64,000 nt of DNA from Linnemannia elongata (GCA_036320915.1 JAXBDG010000009.1:434001-498000), one strand, 5' to 3'. Shown: positions 34,059-51,505, counted from the first letter of the stretch. Numbers and translations are program-made. Notes: a model not told the origin generated them from the sequence alone.

Positions 34059-34880
34059 TTAAACGCGACCGGCCTTGTAGGCCTGCCAGTATCCAGCAAC
34101 GAAGGGGAGGGCGAAACCGGTACCGAGGTAGGCGGTGACACCGAAGGCAAGAGCGGGCTTGTTCTTGGTCGAGAAGGGGATGTTCTAATTGCAAAAGGGT
34201 AAAGGAGGAAGAGGTGAAGAGGAGGAGGTATGGTGAGTTTGGGCGAGGTTCAAATGTAGGCGAAGGAAAAGAGGATTGGAGCTCTTTGTGGGGAAAGGAA
34301 AGGAGGAGTGGAAAGAGGCTGAGGTGTATATGTGTGTATGTATGTGCGTCAAGGTCGCCTCTGAGTTCGTGCCACGGGTTTTGAGTCTGAGAGGAGACCC
34401 AATGTTTGGTGTTTCGTGCTGGATCCGGTATTCCGAGTTTGTTGCAGCTACGACTTAAAAAAATACGCGCTGAGAGCGCCCTATTGTGGTCCAGTTTGTG
34501 TGCCCGTTTTCCTTTTCCGGGGTCCTGTCACAGACGAAGGCTCTATCCTTGCAGCAGGGTAGCTCCTTTAGTTCCTCCATTTGTTGCTGGATCACTCCTC
34601 GCCTTTCCTTCCCCTCTCTTTTGAAAAATGTATTGTCGGTCTGCTGGTCCCCGATGCCGTATCAATCCGTGATTCCGAAATTAAGGGCTCTAAGATATGA
34701 AAGAGTGTTCTATTCCGTATCTGTGTCCGATCTGGACCTGATGCATCATAAAAAGGAGCTGGTGCGGTGATGTACCTTGCCGTTGTCGTTGGTCCAGTGG
34801 TAGGCACCGCTACGCTTAGGGGTGGCACCAATAGTGGCGCGGGCACGGATTCCGGTGCGGGCAAAGACGGCGGCGTTCAT
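34059..34880 (-). CDS. COX8: Cytochrome c oxidase subunit 8 (COX7C family)
   Basis: Small inner-membrane subunit of mitochondrial complex IV. Exons 34880-34776 and 34184-34059 are separated by a 591-bp intron and encode 76 residues. The N-terminus is basic and Ala/Arg-rich (MNAAVFARTGIRARATIG), fitting a mitochondrial presequence. The conserved block is NIPFSTKNKPALAF, followed by a single membrane span TAYLGTGFALPFVAGYWQ and the basic end KAGRV. Yeast Cox8 has the same NIPF and GFAxPFVAxY pattern. Both exons are too short for simple ORF calling. Confidence 0.92.
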
Positions 34881-35049
34881 GATGTTGTGTGAGGGAGTGG
34901 ATGGATGGTTGATGAGGAAAGAGAATGTAATCCGAATCTGCTTCCGATATCTAAATCATTCAAAAATTAAATGTGACGTCACCATTTTTTTTGTCGCGTC
35001 GCAGGAACTGTAGAACGAGAAAATATACATTTTTTTTTATGGTGTCAGT

Positions 35050-38755
<3,706 letters not shown>

Positions 38756-38817
38756 TGGCAAGTGTGCAAAGTGTTATTGTCGACTAGTAGGGAATGAATG
38801 AGAGTTTTTTGATGAGG

Positions 38818-38847
38818 AATTAGAATTAGAATTAGAATTAGAATTAA
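38818..38847 (+). repeat. GAATTA hexanucleotide repeat
   Basis: Five consecutive units about 65-90 bp upstream of the kinase start. Confidence 0.85.
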
Positions 38848-39638
38848 ACAGAGAAGAGTGAAGAAGAAGAAGAAGAAAAAGAAGAAGAGAGCGGGATGAG
38901 ATGTGATTAGATCAACATAGACAAGTATGTAGTTCGTTGAGCCCTAGGCCTATTCTATTGAACAAGTGAAATATTTCATAACTTTTTTCTTTTTTTTTTT
39001 GAGAGCCTCTTCTCTTCTACTGAAAAAATGACCTACCAAGAGTAAGCTGTTGTAGCTATTATTGACCGGCGAGGATTGAATAGAAATCCTTGAAGAGTCG
39101 ATCGAGTCAGGCTGGGCCATGCAGTTTGTGCAGGAGGGGGGAGGCACTGGAGTTGGTCAAAGGGTGGTTGTGATGGAGGTGGAAGTGGCAGTTGTCGTTA
39201 CTTATGATTGTTACTGTCACCGAAGCGAGCAACAGAAAAAGTGAGGGAGAGAGAAATAGTCGTTTCTTGGTTGTATTGGTGTTGTTATTGTCGTTTGGCG
39301 GGAAAAAAAACAACAAAAAAAGGCAGAGAAACAAGACACAAAACGCAATTGAAATACAGGAATTGAGTTGGAAAGCAATTGAAAGTGAACGAAGAGTCAG
39401 AGCGAGTCAGTGACACAGGTGGCAGGACTAGTGGTACAAAGAGTAGAGAGAGAGAGGGAGAGAGTGGCGGAATGGTGGCAAAGTATAAACAGTAGTGTAC
39501 AATACAGCTGATATGGTACAAGTCCAGGCAATAATAAGAACAGAGAAAATAAGAAAAGGGAATGAGGAAACAAAAAATGAATGAATGAAAGGGAATGAGA
39601 AAAAGAGAACAGATGTCGATGAGTGACGGAAGAAAAAG

Positions 39639-39677
<39 letters not shown>

Positions 39678-41077
39678 AAGAAAAAGAGGAGGCAGTGAAT
39701 GAAAACGAGGAAAGGAGGGGAAAGAACCGGAGGAAGAAAGGGAGGCGGGAGACGGGAAAAAGGAAAGGAAAGAGGGAAGAGGGGTAAAGGGAATAAAGAG
39801 AGAGAGAGAGACAGAGAGAGAACAATAAGACGAGAAAGGAAAGGTTAAAGTGTGTATGGGAGAGAGTGAGGGTGAGTGAGGGAGTGAGAGAGTGGAAGGA
39901 AAGAAGAGACAAAGACAGGGAGAGAAAGGAAAGAAAGAGGCGAATGTTGGTTGATGGATCAGAAACAGCGAAACAGTGGGAGAGGCTCAAAAACAATAAA
40001 GCAATAAAGGGCAAAGAAACAAAAGCAAGCCAAGGAACAATCTAGTTGTATAAAAGCAGGCTATGATGACGATGATGATGATGGGAAAGGAAACGAGAGA
40101 CAGAGAGAAGAGGAGAGAGAGAGAGAGAAGAGAGAGAGCGAAAAACCACTGTTCATTCGTGTCTAATGTCATTTTCACAAAATCATGCAAGAAAACATGT
40201 CCATGGTTGTCGAGACACTAAGACACATTTGCTCATGCATTTCAAGAAAGAAAAAAGGCAGCATCTCTTCTTACCTGCCTCTCTGGATATATGTATGTAT
40301 GTATGTATCCCCATCCCTATCTAGTTTGTTGTTGAAACCCCTCTTTTTCAATCAAAAGAAAGAAAGAAAAAAAATAGGAGATAGACAAGGCCCTTTCCCA
40401 ACCTATCCAGGCATGCAAGACACTCCTAAAACAAAAAGACAAGCGAGTCCATCTCTCATTTCTCTTTCTCGCACTCGCTCACTCATTTCTTCTTCTTCTT
40501 AACAACCACCTACAAAAACCTATGCAGGTGTATGTACATATCCATGCTCCCAATCATCTCTGCCTCTCTGTCTGTCTATGAGCATGGGACGACTTGGTTA
40601 CTTTCACCTTTCATTTCGCACGTTTCACTCTTAAACAATTAAGCTACAGTCTCCCTCTCTTTCGATGCAGCACCCATTCGACATTTACACCATCCAGTTC
40701 ACACACACACAGAATAAAAAAGAGAAAGAGTTCATCCGACCGCGAACAGTCACTCAACCACCCACCCACAAACGCGGCTGACAAACCTATACAGCATTCA
40801 GCCAGGACTAGAATCTCGCTCTAGATCCATCTCACAACCCACCATGACCACCACACAGGCACAACATACATACGCAACATACCCCTCTTAGCCCTATTCG
40901 ATCTGTATAATTCACACGCCTCGCGCAGATTTGGAGCTTTGTCTTGTTTTCTTTGTCCTCAGTGCTGGATAGGATCTTGACAGAACATACAAAATACAAA
41001 GAAAGGTCAACACATGCCCATCCACCATCGTATCGTTGGCCTTTATTACAAGATGTCAACATGATGCTACTACAAGC

Positions 41078-41096
41078 CCTCTCTCTCTCTCTCTCT

Positions 41097-41132
<36 letters not shown>
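41078..41132 (+). repeat. Compound (CT)n(CA)n microsatellite
   Basis: About 11 CT units, one G, then about 16 CA units. Confidence 0.95.
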
Positions 41133-41133
<1 letters not shown>

Positions 41134-42312
41134 TCGCACAAAAAGAGCTAAAAAGAACGTCGCTTTCTGTGAGATCAAGAAGGGTGATGCAACTGTCAAC
41201 GTCGCACCTTTTTTTTTTTTTTCTTTTGTGTTTGTGGACCGAATGTATTGGAATGTGGATGATAGGAATCCTGTATTTCTTCCTCCTTCTTTGTTGATGA
41301 AGACATGGCCGCATTATTGCCTTTCGTCACAACCAACATACCCTCCCTTCTCGTTTCTCTTGCCTTCGACCTACGATGTTCGATTGCAGATTTTAGTTCC
41401 CATTCCACTCTCTGAGCGACTCCTAGTCTTTCTTTCTTTCTGTTCCATCAAGTGAAGGTACTTCTACCTAGCTTCCTTTACTTGAACAGTCGAAAATATC
41501 ATCCGATGAACTGTTAGTTAACCCGAATCTTGGACCAGCTAGATCTCAAAGGGAATAAAGAGCAAACACAGTCAATTCCACTATCGACACCAAAGTTCAT
41601 CGAGCGAAAGTAAGTTGCATCGAATGAGAGTATAGCGAGTAGTCAGAGTTGCATATTTGCAGTCCTTTCTCTCTCGTTGTCCTTGAAAAGGTCGCGTTGG
41701 TTATTTGCTTGCATAATAGACCCCTGTGGATGAGGCTTGCGCACATTTTTGATCTACTTGACATTTTGCTTGCGCACACACCTTATCAGTTTCCTTTAAA
41801 TGGTCGTGTGTTGGTTATCAGATTGAAAGAATGGCAATAGGGATCAATGCTCAAAGAGAGTATGAGATGATATCTTTATCAGATGAAGAGGCTTGGCAAC
41901 AAGAAGGATACTCAATTGAACTCAAGTGCAGCCTCACCATCATAATCCATCACCCTCGGCCCGACATGAATGCCGGGATCCAATTGCCTGAAGCCAGACA
42001 ACACCCAAGACAAAAGCCATCTTATTATTATTATTTTTTTTCCTTTTCAAGTGTGCTTGTCAGGTGAGCATGATGATCTGGACCTTTGTCAGACGATGGA
42101 CCCTTCCTGAGCTGAGAAAAACTTAAAGAGCCAACGGAAGCCTCGGTTCCTCCGTCTTTCTTTCTCTCTTCTTTCTCCTTCCACACATACACATACACAC
42201 ACCTCACTCAAACACACACTTTATTAGTTTTCTTCTCCTTTCTTCTCCTTTCTTCTCCTAAACATTCCATTCCATCTCTCGCTTTTTCATCTTCATTCTC
42301 TTTCCATTCATC

Positions 42313-43224
42313 ATGTCTCTCGCCAAGCAAAACTTCTCAAACGTTGTCGAGGATGCCCTCAACCAGCAGATCTCGCTCGAAATGACCGCCTCCCAGACAT
42401 ACCTAGCCATCGCCGCCTACATGGGCTCCGACACCGTTGCTTTGCCCGGCCTCGAAAAGTTTTTCAACGAGCAGTCCGAGGAGGTAATAATCCATTCGCA
42501 GAGGCTGGACTGTGGCGATAACCTTCTCTCAATCACGGACGGCCTTGCATTGGGATACTGTGCTCACCTGACTGATAATCGGTTTTTTTCCCTTCATATA
42601 ATTGCCTTCGAACAGGAGCGTGAACATGCGCAGCATCTTATTGACTACCAAAACAAGCGAGGAGGACACGCTGTCATCCCATCAGTGCCTGCCCCGACCT
42701 CCGAATGGGCCTCGGCCAAGAACGCCGTCGGTATATCCTCTCTTCCCGAATTTTCATGTTGCATTTCTTTACCTAGACTGTCCATCATAGCAATTTTTCA
42801 ACCATGTAAATTAGAGTCTAACAGAAGAGAGGCATTCGTCATATCTCACCTTTAATTAGAATCGGCACTCCAGCTGGAAAAGGACGTCAACAAGAACTTA
42901 CTTCGCATGGAATCCCTTGCGGAGGACCAGCATGACCCCCAGTTGGTTAATATGTTGAGATCAAAGTATTTGAAGGAACAGGTCGACTCGATTGCAGAGA
43001 TCGCAAAGCTGATGACTCAATTGAACCGAGTCGGTGGAGACGGTCTTGGACTCCACCTCTTCGATCAGGTAAATTTTTATCGTCAGAATGATATGCAATT
43101 AATATGGAGACAGATTTATGAACTGGAGACTAACATACGCCTTGTATCTTCTTGCAACACTTGCTTGGTACCACTACAGACGTTGTTGAAGAGCGGCGTC
43201 AAGGGCGTCATCGGACAGGTTTAA
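42313..43224 (+). CDS. Ferritin, H-type
   Basis: Iron-storage subunit that forms a 24-mer shell and oxidises Fe(II). Exons 42313-42483, 42616-42730, 42860-43068 and 43180-43224 are in phase and give 179 residues. The ferroxidase site is complete: Glu and Tyr in SLEMTASQTYLAIAAY, the Glu/His cluster in QSEEEREHAQHLIDYQNKRG, Glu in LQLEKDVN and Gln in LKEQVDSIAE. The DxHDPQL helix D entry is also present. The last exon of 45 nt codes TLLKSGVKGVIGQV. No secretion signal is seen, so it should be cytosolic. Classic ferritin is absent from most Dikarya but present in some early-diverging fungi. Confidence 0.95.
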
Positions 43225-45190
43225 AACGCGACACCGTTCATTCACCCACCACACGAAGCCCAATACTCCAATCCAGCACCTTGCGCCACCAATTTCAGTT
43301 TTTGGGCTCAAAGTGCGCCACATCCATATAAAAATCTCTTTGTACTGTACATATCTCACAATTAAAAAAAGAAAAAAAAAAAAAAAAAAGCGACTCTCGT
43401 TTATTCTCGGTCTCATTGGGTCCATTTAACTAGCAGCCTAAAGAGACACGTAGGAGGACGACCTCCTGACAACCCGGGACTTGGTTAGCGTGAAATAAGC
43501 GTCAGACAAACTTGATTGATGAGAGACAAAATAGGAGTCAAGACTGCGAGGATGTTGCTTGAAATTGAGAGGAGTGCAGTAGAATCTCTTTCTTGGATTT
43601 CCGGTTTTAACTTGAGTGCAGTTGTTGGAGTGAAATGCAAACGGCAGAGAGCGAATGAAGAGGATTACATATCCAGGGTGGATGTAATTTCTCCCTCGGT
43701 GTGCGTCATTGGAATGAGAAGAGGTAAAAATAGTAGAACGAGATGGCTTACAACCTTCTTTTTGGGTTCTGAGGGGATCGGTCCAGTGAAAAGAAGGACC
43801 CTAGAAGAAAGAAAAATGAAGTGAATGTTTGGGGAGAGAGTCAGACAAATAGACAGTAGATAGCAAGCTCAAAGAAAAAAGAAAAAAAAAAGAATTGTAG
43901 CAACCTGGCATAAAGAGGAGAGACAACATGTGGCAAAGGGAAGAGGGAACATAGTTGGGAAACGGTATTGGATGGGGTATGTATGTGGTTTTGTGCATGT
44001 GCATAGGAACAGATGTAAAAGCAAAGGAGAGCAGACTAGGGAAAGGAGGCTAGATGCGGCACAATTGACACTCGCGCCAAGCATGCTCGATTATGAGCAG
44101 GCTCTTCCTCTTCACATCTTTTGATGGTTACACCGTGGTTCAAGGGCAATAATCAAGAAGAAATGCAATTATCCCAACGGACCGACCGCCGCCACTCATC
44201 GACACGAGACAGCCAGCCATCAGACTGTCCAAACGATTCGCACAATTGTACTGTGCGAGCAGTATTTACTCAAGAAGGTCAACATCGACCACCCAAACCA
44301 CGCCCATCGTTTGTTCGTTAATTAATATTAGCATCTCCGCTCGCACCTCCTTTTTTTTTTTTTTTTTTTTTTTTTCCTTTTCTTTTCTACTCCTCTCAAC
44401 TCGCTCTTCATGCTCTTCTCTGATCGAGTCGAGGCAAGTTGATTTGACTGAGTGTGTGCGTGTGCATCCGACGAAAGATCAAAAAAATAAATAAGAAAAT
44501 ACATCGGTTTATTCAACCACCGAAGGAAACATGAGAGAGAAAGACAGAGAGAGATACAAAAAAGAATATGAAAGAGCGAGCAATGGTCTTGCCACGGCCA
44601 GGGCCATTGCCAATTGTCCATAACCAGAGCAAAATACCGACGGATGTGATGTGTGAGAATAAAACAAATGAATGGAACATGGTGGTGCCGGCCATTTGTC
44701 CTCCCCCCTGCCTTGCTATTCACTCCCAACCCATAACCTATAACGTTTTACGCCTACCCCTGGCCCCTTGTCTTTCTTTCCTTTCTGTTCCTTTTGGATT
44801 GCTTTTTGGCCGTTCGTTTGTTGTTGCTGCTGTTGTTTTTCTCGCTCGTTTCCATCGTCTCCTATCCTATCCTACTATCCTATCTGTCATCAGACCGTTG
44901 AAATTTGTTTTCATGCTCCTTGTCCCTGATCTCTAATTACACTGATTGATACTCGGTGTCTTTATCCGTCTCACTCTTTTTTCTTTCTTTTTCTCTCTTT
45001 TCCTTCTTTTTTTCCTTTCTTCTTCTTTACCCCTTACCAGTCCCCTCACCTGTCATCCTCACGCCCTACTCATCCCAACCTTTTCTAATCATCATCCTTT
45101 GATTCATAACCTATTCCTTCTTCTTCTTCTCACATTCATCCCCCCTTCATCTTCATCTTTCCATTTTCACCTCCTCGGTTTACATTCTCG

Positions 45191-45229
<39 letters not shown>

Positions 45230-45427
45230 TTCTGTCCTCGGATCTCGAACTTCGCTATATTATTATTGTCATTTTTGTCTCCTGACCAGGTGTGTGTGTC
45301 TGTCTCACCTTTGGACTTTTCTCACACCAAAAACAAAACCCTTTCTCCTCACTATACCTGCCCTTCAACTCAAGCTACTTGTACTCACTCTTGTACCCCA
45401 CCACACTCACGGACCATACAGTCGGCC
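43225..45427. other. Intergenic spacer
   Basis: Ferritin 3' flank with an A run near 43370, a poly(T) of about 25 at 44351, and a CT-rich stretch (44980-45240) that is probably the promoter and 5' UTR of the next gene. No gene is seen. Confidence 0.5.
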
Positions 45428-45585
45428 ATGTCCTATTCCCCCTCTCCCAACTCGCCCTCGTCAGGCCAGCCTCGCATGCAGGCCTACCAGCAATATCAAC
45501 AACGCCAACAACCAGGCCAGCAACAACAATATCAACAGCAGCAACAGCAACAGCCAGGTCAACAACAGCAACAGCAATACCAGCA

Positions 45586-45617
<32 letters not shown>

Positions 45618-48600
45618 AACAACACATCCAGAGTTTGGCTGTTTGGTCACCCACTGTACCTGTCAATGCCTCGGTCTCTCCCTTACCCTCTTCCCAGGCA
45701 CCTGTCCTAATCTCGGGTCCACTTGACCTTAAGACAAGAGGACCACACCCCATCCTGCCTCCTCTTAAAAACACCCACCCTCCTCCACGCCAAAACGCTG
45801 GTCCTGCTCGCAGTGCCAGTCTTCGTCGCCAACTGTCGCAGAATGGCCTTCGTCAACAAAACTCGTCCCCTTCCCTAAACCAATCTTACGAGAACTCTAA
45901 TGACCCCGAAAACAACTACAGCAATACCAATCAGCAACAACAACAACAATACTACCCTCAACAGGATAGCGCCGATTCTCGTCCTCCATATTCCCCGAAT
46001 TCGAGCACCTCCTCAATTCAGTACTCTGGCTATGGTCGAGGTCCATCCTCCTCACCCGGAAGCGGCTCAGAGGGAGGTAACGGCAGCAGCAGGATGCCGC
46101 CCATGTCGCAGAATGATGCTCACCTCTCCCCTACCTCGTCCCCTGCCCTCAGCCGATCCAACAGCAAGATCAACTACTCGTCCCCGTTGCTGAGATCCCA
46201 CAGTCGGTCAGGGTCAAACTCTCCTTCTTCCCCTGCCTCTTCCTCGCCCTCACAATCATCTCTGAAACGCTCAACCTCCATCTTGAAAAACGGCCCCAAA
46301 GATGCACCTTATCTCAACAATAACAACGGTACGAAATCCCATCTCGAGAGCCTGAATCAGACCTGGGAGCCTTCGGGACCAAGTCCGGCTCTTCCAACGA
46401 CCAGCTCGCAGATGTCCACCCACAACGGAAGCCAACATGCTCTCTCTCAGTTTGGGTCTGCATCCAATCTGAGAGCAAAGGCTGCCGCCGCTACTGCTGC
46501 TGCTGCTGCTGCTGCTGCCGCTGCGGCTTCAACCCCCAACGAAACTGGCTCCAATACCGCCGGGGACCAAGAATCCAACGACAATGGCCCGGCGGCAACA
46601 ACAGCTACTACGACTGCCCCAGGCCAAGGGCCCAGTTCAACAAGCGCATTCGATCCCGCTACACAGGTAAACACGGAAAAGAAGCGGACTGAGAGCCGTG
46701 CTCACTGCTACTCTCTCTCTCTTTTTTCTCTCTCTCTCTCACTCTCTTCCTCTGTGTTGCATGATGAGGCCCTGTTTAGTCCCACCAACTGTCTGAATTC
46801 ATTTTGCTCACAATCATCTTTTTTTAATTCATTCATTTAACCGATAGCCGGCGTCGATGCCCCACCAAGAGCAGAAGGACAAGGAGTTCGCGCACAATCC
46901 CATACGCGATTCCGAAAATTATAAGGTAATAGAGAAAGGAACAATCTCGATAGCGAGGCATCTAAAACAACAATGGCTGGGCATGAAGACTTGATTTGGT
47001 TAGAAGGATCTACCCACAACGATCAACCCAATAGATCTTATTTTTATTAACCCATTTTTACCAATGAACGCTTTCAATTGCTAGGTCTTGGTCCCTTCAC
47101 CTGTGGCCTCACCTCTCATCACTCCTTCAGCAGGATCTACGACGCACGCACAGGCTCAAGCAGGAAACAATTTCAATTTTTTGAACTCGGACCCAACTTT
47201 GTCTCGGTCCTCCTCTAGGAGACGCATGGCTCCTCCAATCCAGGTGCCCACTGCGCAACAACCCTCGATGCCGTCTGGTGGTCCCCAGTCTGCTCTGTCT
47301 CCACAGTCACAGGGAATCACCTCCCCTGTTTCGCCAGGACGCCGCCATCCATTCCACCGTTGGGAGAACATGGTGCCTCCTCAGGGTCATCCTCAACACC
47401 AGGGTGGAGAGGCCAATAGCTACGGACATCCAGGACAAGGAGGGCCACGTGGATACACGCCTAACCGTGGCCAAGGACAAGGCCAGGACCACCATGAGGA
47501 TGGCGATCACGAGGACGAGGATCTCAACGACGATACTGACGGCGATGCACTCTCGGGACCTGAAGACCAATCCCGTCGTCATCACCGACGCCAGCGATCT
47601 GCAGGAGGTGATGGCCCCTTCACCCCTACCCGATCGGCTCCTCAACCACCTAACCCCAACGGTGGAGTGGCCCCGAACTCACGCGAGGCCGAGATGGCTC
47701 ACATCATGTACATCCAGCAGCAACAGGCCTTGTTCTTGCAGGAGAAGGCCATGAACCCACCCTTGAAGAACAAGAGCAGTAACGGAAACCTGTCAGGGGG
47801 CAATTCGGATGGGTCCAAGATCCGTCGCAAGGGATCTCGTCATCGCAAGCAGATCTCGGTCATCAGTGAGCCCAAACTGCTGTCCAGCACAAACCAGATC
47901 AAGACTGTCCCCATTGTGCGCCCCGCAGATCAATCGGACAATGAAGATGCTGGAAACAAATCGGAGTACACCAGCGGCGGTGAGGGTATCAAGAACAAGG
48001 TCCGTCGTATGCGCCGCGCCGTCCGTCATGCCGCCAACGGCGTCTTCAACGACGACGATTCGGATCGGGAGGACGGATTGGGATCCAAGAGCGATGCCGA
48101 GAAGAAGGGTGGATTGAAGCAGCTGAAGGCCCTGAAGAGCAAACTGGCTAAGAAGCTCCACCGCCCTAGTCATGGTGGTACCTCTTCGTCAAGAAATGAC
48201 CACGGTGGTCCTGGTGGCGAACATGGAGATGAGGAGGGCGGACGAGGCCCTGTCCAGTTCTTTTCCGAAGACAACCTTCGCGCACGCTATCTTGAGCAGC
48301 AACAAGCTGGAGGACACAGTCTTGCGGCTGCTGGTGCATCCCTCCGCAGAAGCAACACCACTCGTGAAAACACTGGCGTTACGTTCAACAGGAGAGACCC
48401 CTATGGAACCGGCGACAAGCAAGAATACGATTCTGGCGACGAGGGCAACGACGGTGCGATTGCCGAGGAAGGCCCAGAGACCGAGCTCACTCCACAGGAG
48501 GCTGAGGAGGCTGCCGCTGCAGCCAAGAAGGCCAAAATGGCAAAGTTCGGTAGCAGGACCTTCGACAAGGATGAGATGATGGAAGTCAAGGACGGTACTG

Positions 48601-51505
48601 GCGAGTCATTCTTTGTTCCCCGCTGGGATTTTGATCCTAGGGCTGACGAGTTGGGCTCGTCCAAGTCTGTCATCAGTGTCACTTCGAGCCGAAAGTTGGA
48701 GCGTTCGGCTTCGAATGCCACTGTGATTTCCACCACCGCCGTCAAGCCCGCTTTGTCGATTTCAGAGCGTTTGCAGGCCAGTATGATCGCTGAGCAGGAT
48801 GGCGAGAACGTTGCCTCGGATGACAAGGTTGCTACTGAATCAAAGGATGCAGGATCGGCAGATGTCGTCGGAGGGGACGCTCAAGGCGAGGTGACTCCAA
48901 CTGGACCCAAGAAGCTCACCTGGGGCGAGTCGACCGAAGGAGCCCCTCTGGCGGATGCTCAGACTGACAAAGAGGATGCTGCCGCCGTCTCTGCAGAGTC
49001 TGTCGATCAGGTTGATCCCAATGCATCGATCTCGTCTTCCTCTGGTCTGACCTCAAGGGCCTCGGTAATGAGCGAGGCCTCGTCGAATGCTTCGTCGGTC
49101 GCTGGTATTGTGGTCGCTCAGGTCTTGACCCGTCAGAACTCGATGAGGAAGAACTTTAGCCGCCCTGCCGTTGGAGAGGCCAAAAAGCAACAGCAACAGG
49201 AAGAGGCCCAGGAGAAGCCTATTGAGCAGCAGCAGCAGCAGGTTCCTCAACAGTTGGAGGATGGCGCCGCTCCTACTCAGATGGACTCGCCTCACTTTGG
49301 ATTGGGCATCTCGGTCCCTTCGTCTGCAGCAGCGGAGAAGTCACGCGAGTCTTTGGAGGAGGTCATGGCAGATATGAGTCAATACCAGGGATACCAGGGC
49401 GGTGCCCCGGAGAAGCAGTTGCCCCCTATTCCTCAGGACGGTATGTTTTTCTTTTGAATTCGATTGACTTGACATGGGCGCAATTTCTCATGCGGGATAA
49501 TTAATTAACCTTGAACATCACTTCTTTACTTCTCAATGATATAGAATCCCCTCACATGAAGCCTATGGCTCCCATGACGATCCGCCCATTATCGCCCATC
49601 CGCCGCACCACCGCCAACTCGACCGCAAGCATGTCGTCCATCCTCTCGAGCCCATCTTCCCCACCCCCTAACCATCGCACCATCTCCCCTCTTGACACGG
49701 CTGCCGTTCAAGAGGATGCGGAATCCGCCCAAGCTGGCCTTGGCGGCAACTACAAGTACTCTGCAACTGTCACGGCCGCCTCGCCTACCTCCCCTACCAA
49801 GGCCGGAAGTCTTCGAAGCAACATGTCTTTCAACGCATTTGCGCTCTCGCAAGGACCTACTTCTCCTCTTCCCTCTCCTTCCATCCCTACTGCTACTGCT
49901 GGTACCACTGGTGGCGAGAGCCCTGCACCCCCAGCTAGCCCCTTCCCCTTGCCTGGTGTCTTGGCTCGTCAGGGATCGCACTTGACTGAGCGTGCCTCGA
50001 TCCGTTCGATGTATGCTGACAGCATCTATGATTGCTACGATTACGACTCTGGATCCGAGTACGACGCCCAGGACCCCTCAATGCTTTCTCGACAGGAGTC
50101 CTCCCGCAGCCAGTTTGCCGAGCAGCAGCAGCAGCAGCAGCAGGAGGAGAATGTAATTGTTGCCGAGTCATCTTTGGTTGCGCCCGTTGCACGCGTTCCT
50201 GAAGTTGTCTCTCGGGAAGTCATTGAAGAGGTTGTTGTCGCAAGGAGCATCGAGGAATCGCCTGCCGTGTCTACCACTACCACTACCACCACGACGGCTA
50301 CTGCTATGGCTTCTTCCAAGACCGAGGCTGAATCTGTCGCCACTGTGGTTGTCTCTTTGAACAAGGAGGACGAGCAGAACCAAGCCCAGGTCCAAAAGTC
50401 TGTTGAAGCCGGCCCTACTACCCCCAGTGCCAACTCCACCATTTCCGGATTTGAGGAAGTCCCTGTCATTCGCCTGAGAGGAGCCGCCGCTGCTGCCGCC
50501 GCCGGCGCAGCCATCGCTGCTGTTCATGGTGAAAACGGCCAGAACCGGGATTCTCAAGCATTGAAGGAGGAGCATCACATCCTCTTTGAGGACATTCCCA
50601 AGGCTGTCCCCTACCGTATGTCGATGATGACCACCGTCCCCGTCGACCCAGTCGGTGTCGCCGCCTCACTTTCAGTCCCTCTCCTTGCTGCCGGAGGTAT
50701 TGCTGGTGTCACCGTCGCTGGTGTTGGCCCTTCCCGCCCTACCCGCAACCCCATGCGCCAGAGCCGTCACGGATCGATGTTGAGCATTGGTGGATCCAGC
50801 GATCTCACCACCACTGACTCTTGGATGTCGTCCTCAGTCCGCGATACCCGCGATGATATGTCTGGATGGGATATCCGTGGCGAGCACCATCGCCCCGAGA
50901 CGGTCGACGAGAACGAGAGTGTTCGTAGGATTAGCCTGAGTGTCAGCAGCAGGAGTGGCGATGATAATGATCAGGATGGAGAAGGAGCTCGTCGTCCTAG
51001 TGTTGATTCCTTCATGACCTCGTCGTCGCTTGCTTCTTCGGCTTTTCAGGCCAGGAGGAGAAGCTCTGTCCGTAGCGAGCGGACCATGTCGATCATGACT
51101 GACAAGAGCAGCCTGATCCTTGAGGAGGAGGGTAGTGCCAGCAGCGACGAGTCCGACAACGAGAACAGCATCGCTCACCGTGATTTGAAGATCCGCATCA
51201 AGGGCCTCGACAGCAGCAGCGGCGGTGACTCCGAGGACGAGCACGCTACCGGCTTGAGGGACGGAGAGTCCCCCGAAGGCTCGGTCATCAGACACAAGAA
51301 GCAATGGTACAAGGAACGTCGGACCAGCGCTAACAAGCGCGAAACCTGGGGATCCATCCAGTCTTCATCCTCGTCCGATAGCAACACGACTTCTTCATCG
51401 TCTTCTGGATCTTCGCATTCCAACTTTTATTTCAATGGTCGATCCCCCTCCCCTTCGCCCACTGAGGAGTCTGCTCCTGGATCTTCTTCCACCAAGCCCT
51501 TTTAA
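45428..51505 (+). CDS. Large intrinsically disordered protein, unknown function
   Basis: Four exons, 45428-46666, 46848-46925, 47085-49440 and 49545-51505, in phase, 1877 residues. ATG 45428 is the first Met after the pyrimidine-rich leader. Composition is Ser/Pro/Gln/Ala-rich throughout. A poly-Gln region lies at about 20-62, a poly-Ala run at about 353-370 and further Gln runs later. More conserved-looking islands are a basic helix KVRRMRRAVRHAANGVFNDD, KGGLKQLKALKSKLAKKLHR, then SFFVPRWDFDPRADELGSSK and ALSISERLQASM. No enzymatic domain, signal peptide or membrane helix is recognised. It may be a scaffold or polarity protein, but nothing in the sequence proves that. Confidence 0.8.

Larger units (their letters stand above)
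38756..42312. other. Long intergenic region, low complexity
   Basis: Contains a GAATTA hexamer repeat (38818-38847) and a strongly purine-rich plus strand from about 39400 to 40150 with a run of about 36 A near 39640. There is also a CT/CA microsatellite at 41078-41132 and CT-rich sequence just before ferritin. Long ORFs on the minus strand here are Ser/Phe/Leu artefacts of the purine bias. No gene is supported. Confidence 0.5.

Noticed and set aside
39397..40014. 205-codon minus-strand ORF rich in Phe, Ser and Leu
   Set aside because: Product of the purine-rich plus strand; low complexity and poly-Phe, not a protein gene.
50041..51304. Antisense ORFs of 136-157 codons in the disordered-protein gene
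   Set aside because: They come from codon bias of the long coding exon and have no domain or start context.
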